In this document: positions 58,249-64,000 of the stretch, piece by piece
Layout: the number at the start of each line of letters is the position of its first letter
Position numbering within the stretch: position 1 is the first letter of the stretch
Assembly: GCA_004558485.1 (NCBI GenBank)
Contig: SFCS01000005.1
Coordinates: forward strand, 1 to 64,000
Source: Ruminococcus sp.
GTDB taxonomy: Bacteria > Bacillota > Clostridia > Oscillospirales > Acutalibacteraceae
DNA length: 64,000 nt
Reading direction: 5' to 3'
Position numbers and translations under genes: made by a program
The notes under the pieces: generated by a model
Databases searched by the model: none
What the model was told of the DNA's origin: nothing
The model's input: only the letters and a program-made list of their open reading frames with translations

Positions 58249-59559
58249 TTATTCCGCCACACTGCCGAAAAGCTCCGCCATGCCCGCCAGTTGGCGATCC
58301 AGCGACTTATTGTACAGCGTGGTATATAAGCTGTCGTCCAGCAAGACCTCCTCGGTCTCACCGGTCTGCATGTTCTTCATCTGCGCCACACCGGTCTCAA
58401 GCTCGTTGTCGCCGACCACGATGGTGAACCGCGCGCCGCGTTTGTCGGCATATTTCATTTGCGCCTTCAGCCCTCTGCCGACGATATCGGTCTCAACGGC
58501 GACACCGCCCTCGCGCAGCTTTGCCGCAATCGCAAAGCAGCGTCTTGCCGCCGCTTCGCCCATGGAGGCAAAATAGACCTCGGGGGTGTCCTCCGGCGGG
58601 AACTTGGCGTTGTGCGCTTCCATCACCATCAAAAGGCGTTCGAGTCCCAATCCGAACCCCAGAGACGGCAGATGCGGTCCGCCGAGCTCCTCGATCAGTC
58701 CGTCATACCGTCCGCCGCCGCAAACGGTCAGTCCATCGTCTGCGACAAATTCAAACACGGTGCGGGTGTAATAGTCAAGACCGCGCACGATGTGCGGATC
58801 AACGGTGAACGGCAGCTCTGCCGCCGTGAGACATTCCTTGACCGCCTCAAAATGGCTGCGGCAATCGTCGCAGAGATAATCAAGCACCACCGGCGCCCCC
58901 GCCGCGATGGCGGCACAGGTCGGGGATTTGCAGTCGAGAATACGCATCGGGTTGCGCTCCAGCCGATCGCGGCAGGTCTCGCAAAGCTCTTCCCGTCTGT
59001 CGGCAAAATAAGCCTTGAGCGCCTCATAGTATTTTGCGCGGCAGGTCGGGCAGCCGATGGAGTTGATGCGCAGCGTGATACCCTTGACGCCGAGGCTTTC
59101 AAAGATGGTGTGTCCGAGCAGGATGATCTCCGCATCCGCCTGCGGCGCGGCAGCGCCGAAGCATTCGACGCCGAACTGGTGAAATTCGCGCAGGCGCCCC
59201 TTTTGCGCCTTTTCATAGCGATAGCAGGAGGTGACATAAGCAGCCTTCACCGGCAGCGCGCCGTTGTGCAGTCCGTGCTCCAAAAGGGCGCGCGCCGCAC
59301 CCGCCGTCCCCTCGGGACGCAGGGTGATCGACCGACCGCCCTTGTCCTCAAAGGTATACATTTCCTTTTGCACCACATCGGTGGTTTCGCCCACCGAGCG
59401 CAGAAACAGCGGCGTATGCTCAAAAACCGGCGTGCGCATTTCCCGAAAGCCGAAATCGTGCGCCACACCCAGTGCCGTCCGTTCCACATACTGCCATTTA
59501 TAGCTCTCCTGCGGCAGCACATCCTCCGTGCCGCGGGGCGCCTGTGTCAACAATTCCAT
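58249..59559 (-). CDS. hisS: Histidine--tRNA ligase
   Basis: 436 residues. Class II synthetase: APRGTEDVLPQES start, EHTPLFLRSVGETTDVVQKEMYTF, histidine-specific motifs RGLDYYTRTVFEF and GGGRYDGL, and a C-terminal anticodon-binding domain. Cysteine pairs (CPTC, CETC, CDDC) lie in the insertion, as in other Firmicutes. ATG 59559 after GAGGAGC; the longer frame to 59607 overlaps mgsA. 17 bases behind mgsA. Confidence 0.96.
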   Translation of the reverse strand: MELLTQAPRGTEDVLPQESYKWQYVERTALGVAHDFGFREMRTPVFEHTPLFLRSVGETTDVVQKEMYTFEDKGGRSITLRPEGTAGAARALLEHGLHNGALPVKAAYVTSCYRYEKAQKGRLREFHQFGVECFGAAAPQADAEIILLGHTIFESLGVKGITLRINSIGCPTCRAKYYEALKAYFADRREELCETCRDRLERNPMRILDCKSPTCAAIAAGAPVVLDYLCDDCRSHFEAVKECLTAAELPFTVDPHIVRGLDYYTRTVFEFVADDGLTVCGGGRYDGLIEELGGPHLPSLGFGLGLERLLMVMEAHNAKFPPEDTPEVYFASMGEAAARRCFAIAAKLREGGVAVETDIVGRGLKAQMKYADKRGARFTIVVGDNELETGVAQMKNMQTGETEEVLLDDSLYTTLYNKSLDRQLAGMAELFGSVAE

Positions 59560-59576
59560 GCCGTTTTGCTCCTCTG

Positions 59577-59981
59577 TCAGTGATTGGGATTGACGATGTT
59601 GCGCCAATCAAGGTCGCCGCGCTCCAGTCCGTGGATCAGCACCTCCGCCGTCGCGATGTTGGTCGCCACGGGGATGCTGCGCATATCGCACAGGCGGAAC
59701 ATGTCGTTTTCGTTCGGTTCAGAGGTCTTTGCCGTCAGCGGGTCGCGGAAAAACAGCAAAAGGTCGATCTCGTTGCAGGAAATGCGCGCAGAAATCTGCT
59801 GCGCGCCGCCCTGCGCACCGCTCATATAGCGGGTGATGTTCAGTCCTGTGGCCTCGGCGACCATCTTGCCGGTCGTGCCGGTGGCGCACAGATTATGGCG
59901 ACTCAAGATCCCACAGTAGGCAATGCAGAACTGCACCATCAGCTCCTTCTTGGCGTCGTGGGCGATCAATGCGATATTCAT
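59577..59981 (-). CDS. mgsA: Methylglyoxal synthase homologue with substituted active site
   Basis: 134 residues, full family length. The fold and several motifs match MgsA: NIALIAHDAKKELMV, ATGTTGK, RDPLTAK and SIPVATNIATAEVL. Compared with E. coli MgsA, where Asp71, His98 and Asp101 form the catalytic site, this protein has Ala60 (GGAQQ instead of GGDQQ), Ser87 and Asn90; the equivalent of Asp91 (Asp80) and the HD pair near residue 9 are kept. It may therefore not make methylglyoxal, or use another residue. ATG 59981 after AAAGGA. In a run minD-mgsA-hisS-aspS. Confidence 0.88.
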   Translation of the reverse strand: MNIALIAHDAKKELMVQFCIAYCGILSRHNLCATGTTGKMVAEATGLNITRYMSGAQGGAQQISARISCNEIDLLLFFRDPLTAKTSEPNENDMFRLCDMRSIPVATNIATAEVLIHGLERGDLDWRNIVNPNH

Positions 59982-59998
59982 ATGCAGCATCCTTTCAT

Positions 59999-60739
59999 TT
60001 ACATTTTTTCAAGAGGCGCCAGCAAAACGGTTTCCCCGACAAAGCGGCGCGCAATATTTGAGAAGCACAAGGCCGCGTTACAGTCCAGCGGCAGCGGTCT
60101 GCCGTTGGCATTGGCGACCGCGACGGTCTCATCCTCCGGGATCACGCCCATGAGCTGCAGGGCGCTTTCGTCGATGATGCGGTCGATGTCCGGCATGCTG
60201 CCGTCCATGATCTTGCGCGGACGCAGGCGGTTGATGATGAGCCGGGCGGGAATGCTCCGCGCCGCTAAAATGTCGCTGAGCAGCCGCGCGTCGCGGGCAC
60301 ACACCATGTCCGGTGTGCACACCACCAGCGCCTCCGCCGCGGCGGCGATCGCCGTTTCAAATCCCCTGCCGACGCCGGCGGGGCAATCCACAATCACCAC
60401 ATCGAAATAGCGGGAAAGCCCCTTCGCCAGCCGATGCAGCTCCTGCGGCGAACAAAGCTGTTCCAGGGAGAGGGGGGCGGGCATCACAAACACATTTTGC
60501 GAGACCGGGGAGGCATAGATCGCTTTGATCGGTTTACAGCGTCCGGCAAACACATCCGCCATGTCATACACGGTGTTACTGCCGACGCCGAGCATCAGGT
60601 CGAGGCTGCGCAATCCGGCGTCGCCGTCGATAAGCAATATCCGCCGGCCCTGCCGCGCCAATGCATATGCAAGTCCGGCGCAGACCGTGGATTTTCCGGT
60701 GCCGCCCTTACCGGAGGTCACCACCACGATTCGTCCCAT
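59999..60739 (-). CDS. minD: MinD-like septum-site ATPase without membrane-targeting tail
   Basis: 246 residues. Deviant Walker A GKGGTGKST (about 10-18), DGDAGLRSLDLMLG and VVIVDCPAGVG are those of MinD. Usual MinD proteins are about 265-270 residues and end in an amphipathic membrane-targeting helix; this one ends at GETVLLAPLEKM, just where the linker to that helix begins. No minC or minE is adjacent, although in related Clostridia minC and minE often flank minD after mrdA. It has its own promoter candidate (60765-60793) and GGAGGG before ATG 60739. Confidence 0.88.
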   Translation of the reverse strand: MGRIVVVTSGKGGTGKSTVCAGLAYALARQGRRILLIDGDAGLRSLDLMLGVGSNTVYDMADVFAGRCKPIKAIYASPVSQNVFVMPAPLSLEQLCSPQELHRLAKGLSRYFDVVIVDCPAGVGRGFETAIAAAAEALVVCTPDMVCARDARLLSDILAARSIPARLIINRLRPRKIMDGSMPDIDRIIDESALQLMGVIPEDETVAVANANGRPLPLDCNAALCFSNIARRFVGETVLLAPLEKM

Positions 60740-60764
60740 GCTCTCCCTCCTCACATACTTTATC

Positions 60765-60793
60765 AGTATACCACAACATTTCCGTCTTGTAAA
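60765..60793 (-). promoter_or_regulatory. Sigma-A promoter candidate for minD-mgsA-hisS-aspS
   Basis: Minus strand TTTACA (60793-60788), 17-base spacer, TATACT (60770-60765), directly after the mrdA stop. Confidence 0.6.
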
Positions 60794-60799
60794 CCGTTT

Positions 60800-62839
60800 T
60801 TACGGCAGCAGCGTTTCCTCCGCCGTTGGCTTTTCGCCGGTCACGCTCGTCGCAAAATAGGCGTCGGTGAGCTTCCGTGCGACCTGCGCCGCCGCGGAAG
60901 AAGTGCCGTTTTCCATCACGACCGCAACGGCGATCTCGGGGTTCTCCACCGGCGCATAGGCAATGAACACGCCGTGGTCGCTCTGTCCCTTTCTGCCGGT
61001 CTGCGCCGTGCCGGTCTTGGCGGCAACGGAATAGCCCGCCGTGCCGAACGCAGAATACGCCGTGCCGGACTTCACCACATTCACCATTCCCTGCCGCACC
61101 GTGTCCATCGCCGTTTTCGACCAGCTCACGGTCGCCGCGATCTCCGGCTCAACGACCTGCTCGGAGGTGCCGTCATAGCTGCGGATGCTGTGCACCAGAT
61201 GCGTTTTATACCGCACGCCGTCGTTGGCGATCATCATAGCATATGCCGCCAGCTGAATGGGGGTGTAAAGACCGTTTTGCCCGATGGCAAGCCGCAGGTT
61301 GTCACCCGCCGTCCAGATGCCGCCGTCCTTTTTGACAGACTCCGGCGTCACCAGCCTGCCCGACGACTCGCCGATCTCGACGCCGGTCGGACTTCCGAAA
61401 CCGTATAGTCTATGATAGTTGAGCATCATATCCGCGCCCATGCGTCTACCCACATCATAGAAAAAGATGTTGCAGGACTTGGTGATGGCGGTGATGACAT
61501 TGATCGTGCCGTGCGTACCCATACAGTGCGGCTGATAGTCGTCATAGAAACGGTAGATGCGACCGCAATAAACCGTGGAGGACGGAGTGATCGTCCCCTC
61601 GGTGAGCGCCGCAAGCGCGATGCCCGGCTTCATGGTCGAGCCGCAGGGGAAAGCGCCGTTCAGAGCGCGATTGAAAAGCGGATTGTCGGGATCGGCAAGG
61701 AGCGTGTTATAGTTCTCCTTGTAAGTCGCCAGATCATAGCTCGGCCAGGACGCGCAGGTCAGCACGCCGCCGTTTTTCACATCCAGCACGACCGCCGCGC
61801 CGCTCTTGACATCGTGGCCGTTGGTGGTAGCGGACGATTTCTGCCGCAGCTCCGCCACCTTTTCGGCAAGCGCCGCCTGCGCTGCCTTTTGCAGGTTGGA
61901 GTCGATCGTCATGACGACGGTGTCGCCGGGCTTGGGCGCGGTGGTCTCCTCCTCGTCGAGCACATTGCCGCTTTTATCCTTCAAAAGCGTGCGCACGCCC
62001 GCCGTACCGCGCAGTTTATCCTCAAAGCTGCCCTCTATGCCACCCTTGCCGACGACATCGTTCATGGCATAGCCTTTTTCCTTCAGCTCCTTATAGTCCT
62101 CGGCATAAATCGGGCCGACCGTGCCGATGAGGTGCGACGCGATATCTCCGCCGACATAGTCGCGCACCGGCACGGTTTCAATGTCCACGCCGGGGTATGC
62201 CGCGTTGTTTTCCACGATGCGGTACATGGTGGAGCGCGAAATATCGCCAGCAAACACATACGGATTGCGCACGGCAAATTCCTTCACCACCATGCCGTAG
62301 CGGATGCCCGCCAAAATGCGCTGCTGCGCGGCGGGATAGCCCTCCAGCTTATAGGAACGCACCATTTCTTCCATACAGTTGTCCGCCGTCGCATACGAGC
62401 CCATGCGCAGCTTGGAGCGCAGCGTATCGGCGCGATTGTCATCGGTGAAGGTATAGGGTGCGGTGTCCGAAATGGGCAGCTCGTCGTTCCACGCCTCCCC
62501 CGTTTCGGTCAGCAGCGCTACCAGCCGCAGAAGGCAGTCGTTCTGTTCCTTTTGCGCCTCATCGGAAGTGCCCTTCGGGAAATAGTTATAATCGAACATG
62601 ATCGCATAGGTGGTGCGATTGACCGCAATCGGCACAAGATTACAGTCGAGAATTTCCCCGCGCGACGCGGAAACGCCGATGACGGTGGTGGTGTTACTGT
62701 TTGCCTTTTGCGCATAATAGTCGCCATCAACGATCTGAATACGGAAGAGGACGACGGCAAAGACCGCAAAGGTCGCAACGATTGCCAGCGAAAGGCACAA
62801 AAGACGCCGCGCGGGCGTGCTGTCAGCATTGCGTTTCAT
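60800..62839 (-). CDS. mrdA: Penicillin-binding protein 2 (elongasome transpeptidase)
   Basis: 679 residues. Class B PBP: cytoplasmic tail, one membrane anchor (about 13-35), dimerisation domain beginning VSASRGEILDCNLVPIA, and transpeptidase with the active serine in CGSTMKPGIAL (SxxK), KSCN (SxN) and AAKTGTAQ (KTG). Cross-links side-wall peptidoglycan with RodA and MreBCD. It lies 16 bases behind mreD in the mreC-mreD-mrdA group. Confidence 0.95.
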   Translation of the reverse strand: MKRNADSTPARRLLCLSLAIVATFAVFAVVLFRIQIVDGDYYAQKANSNTTTVIGVSASRGEILDCNLVPIAVNRTTYAIMFDYNYFPKGTSDEAQKEQNDCLLRLVALLTETGEAWNDELPISDTAPYTFTDDNRADTLRSKLRMGSYATADNCMEEMVRSYKLEGYPAAQQRILAGIRYGMVVKEFAVRNPYVFAGDISRSTMYRIVENNAAYPGVDIETVPVRDYVGGDIASHLIGTVGPIYAEDYKELKEKGYAMNDVVGKGGIEGSFEDKLRGTAGVRTLLKDKSGNVLDEEETTAPKPGDTVVMTIDSNLQKAAQAALAEKVAELRQKSSATTNGHDVKSGAAVVLDVKNGGVLTCASWPSYDLATYKENYNTLLADPDNPLFNRALNGAFPCGSTMKPGIALAALTEGTITPSSTVYCGRIYRFYDDYQPHCMGTHGTINVITAITKSCNIFFYDVGRRMGADMMLNYHRLYGFGSPTGVEIGESSGRLVTPESVKKDGGIWTAGDNLRLAIGQNGLYTPIQLAAYAMMIANDGVRYKTHLVHSIRSYDGTSEQVVEPEIAATVSWSKTAMDTVRQGMVNVVKSGTAYSAFGTAGYSVAAKTGTAQTGRKGQSDHGVFIAYAPVENPEIAVAVVMENGTSSAAAQVARKLTDAYFATSVTGEKPTAEETLLP

Positions 62840-62855
62840 GCGGTCTCACCTTCCT

Positions 62856-63401
62856 TCAGCTCTCGCGCATGCTGCGTGCGACGCGGTAGATCAGCACATA
62901 CACCAGCGGAGACAAAATGAATGTATACAAAGCGTTGGGCAGCAGAATGTGCCAAAGCGCATACACTGCCTCCGTGTTGCGGAACTGCACATACCGCAAG
63001 AGCCAGTCGCACAGCACATACAAAAGCAGCACCGTACCGTTGAGCAGCAGTGCCGTCAGCCAGTTATTGCGCAAAAACACCTGCACAAGCAATCCGCACA
63101 TGCAGCCAATCACCAAAAGCAGCAGCGCATCAAGTCCGAAAAGCCTGTCGGCATACAGCGCCCACAAAAGGCCGCCGCCGACGCCGAACGCCGCGCCCAC
63201 CATCGGACCTTCAAACATGGCGATACAGACGATGAGCGGCAAAAGCGGCGCGGGGTGCGCGCCGAAAAAAGCGGGAAACAGACGCGGCGCCGCCTGCAGC
63301 AGCGACACCAAAAGCAGCAGCAGTCCATATGCCACCCAGCGCAGATACAGTCGGTTGACGCGCGCGGTCAGACGGCCGCGCCCAAGCTTCGGCAATGCCA
63401 T
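62856..63401 (-). CDS. mreD: Rod shape-determining protein MreD
   Basis: 181 residues, nearly all hydrophobic, about six helices. Motifs such as PAFFGAHPAPLLPLIVCIAMFEGPMVGAAFG and GLLWALYADRLFG fit MreD. Member of the elongasome between MreC and PBP2; the gene starts 12 bases after the mreC stop. Confidence 0.9.
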   Translation of the reverse strand: MALPKLGRGRLTARVNRLYLRWVAYGLLLLLVSLLQAAPRLFPAFFGAHPAPLLPLIVCIAMFEGPMVGAAFGVGGGLLWALYADRLFGLDALLLLVIGCMCGLLVQVFLRNNWLTALLLNGTVLLLYVLCDWLLRYVQFRNTEAVYALWHILLPNALYTFILSPLVYVLIYRVARSMRES

Positions 63402-63413
63402 AAGACCGCCCCC

Positions 63414-64000
63414 CTATTCGCCCTGTCCCGCAAAGGATGTGATGACCATGACGCGCTTGAGGTTCGGGATGTCCACAAACGGTTCAACGGTCGCATACAG
63501 CGTCATGCCGTCCGTGTCCGCCGACACCGACGCCACTCTGCCGACAAGCAGTCCCGACGGAAACACGCCGCCGAGTCCCGAGGTGACGATGAAATCGCCG
63601 CTCACGACCGACGAGGTGCGTTCAATGATATTGAGGCGCAGCAGTCCCTTCTCCGCAAGGCGCAGTGAGCCGCCGGTGTAGCCGCTCTCGTCGGTACGGC
63701 TGACGGAGGCGCTTGCCTTGAGCGCGGGGTCGAGAACGGTGCGCACCTTGCTGTAGGTCAGTCCCACCTCGCTGACAACGCCGACAAGACCGTCCGCCGT
63801 CACCACCGGGTCGTCCACCGACACACCGTCGACCGAGCCGGCGTTGATGGAAAAGCTGCAAAAGGGATCGGAGGGATCCATCGTGATGACCTTGCCGTCC
63901 GCAAAGGTATAGTCGGGGTGTTCCTCATGCAGACTGAGGATCTGGGTATACCAATCGTTCTGCAATTTGATCTCGTCATAATCCGCGACGCGCTGCCGCA
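63414..64000 (-). CDS. mreC: Rod shape-determining protein MreC, C-terminal part (cut by window edge)
   Basis: The frame is open to the window end. About 195 residues are visible: the end of the coiled coil (RVADYDEIKLQ) and the two beta-barrel domains (SINAGSVDGVSVDDPVVTADGLVGVVSEVG, SGYTGGSLRLAEKG, GLGGVFPSGLLVGRV). MreC couples MreB to PBP2 outside the membrane. The ATG seen at 63965 is internal; the N-terminus with the membrane anchor lies beyond 64000. Confidence 0.93.
   Translation of the reverse strand, partial: RQRVADYDEIKLQNDWYTQILSLHEEHPDYTFADGKVITMDPSDPFCSFSINAGSVDGVSVDDPVVTADGLVGVVSEVGLTYSKVRTVLDPALKASASVSRTDESGYTGGSLRLAEKGLLRLNIIERTSSVVSGDFIVTSGLGGVFPSGLLVGRVASVSADTDGMTLYATVEPFVDIPNLKRVMVITSFAGQGE

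Overview
The window reads as chromosomal DNA of a GC-rich, strictly anaerobic, spore-forming-lineage Firmicute of class Clostridia, most likely an Oscillospirales (Oscillospiraceae/Ruminococcaceae-like) gut bacterium. Evidence: an anaerobic class III ribonucleotide reductase (NrdD/NrdG), FeoAB ferrous iron uptake, HemZ, the sporulation genes spoIIID, yabP and yabQ with sigma-E-type promoters, a CIRCE-controlled groESL, T-box and lysine riboswitches, and the Firmicute order mazG-hup-rqcP-yabP-yabQ-divIC-S1. I see no phage, insertion sequence, CRISPR array, rRNA or tRNA gene. Family assignments are from recognition of the translated proteins, not from a search.

Layout. 1-860: low-GC tail of an EamA transporter, then a decayed zone with two terminators and small or broken frames. 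860-10260: DUF624 membrane protein, alpha/beta hydrolase, glmS, glycogen phosphorylase, two bacterial-PH membrane proteins, TlyA. 10260-12950: nucleoside hydrolase plus ribokinase with a divergent AraC regulator. 12950-17960: an unusual TVP38-PepD fusion behind nrdDG, whose promoter carries candidate NrdR boxes. 18000-26530: pyruvate kinase, SpoIIID, PurB, citrate synthase, FeoAB, a DUF3810 protein. 26530-29250: amino-acid ABC transporter under a lysine riboswitch. 29270-33590: two large glycosidase-like proteins with a palindrome inside their promoter. 33600-38550: HPr-like protein, MtaB, GroESL, an RNA methyltransferase. 38600-43080: sporulation/division operon and small genes. 43070-49950: recJ-rel-dtd-MBL-hemZ-kinase run. 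49990-56060: T-box-controlled ileS diverging from a second amino-acid ABC operon. 56060-60800: transglutaminase remnant and a minD-mgsA-hisS-aspS run. 60800-64000: mrdA, mreD and partial mreC.

The most striking observation is that both ABC-transporter substrate-binding lipoproteins look circularly permuted, and at different places: the riboswitch-linked one is cut at the first inter-lobe crossover, the other at the second. Other points worth checking are a membrane TVP38 domain fused to a complete M20 dipeptidase, a methylglyoxal synthase homologue with three substituted active-site positions, an orphan MinD without its membrane-targeting tail, an HPr-like protein without the phosphorylatable histidine, and a eukaryote-like type 2 isoleucyl-tRNA synthetase.
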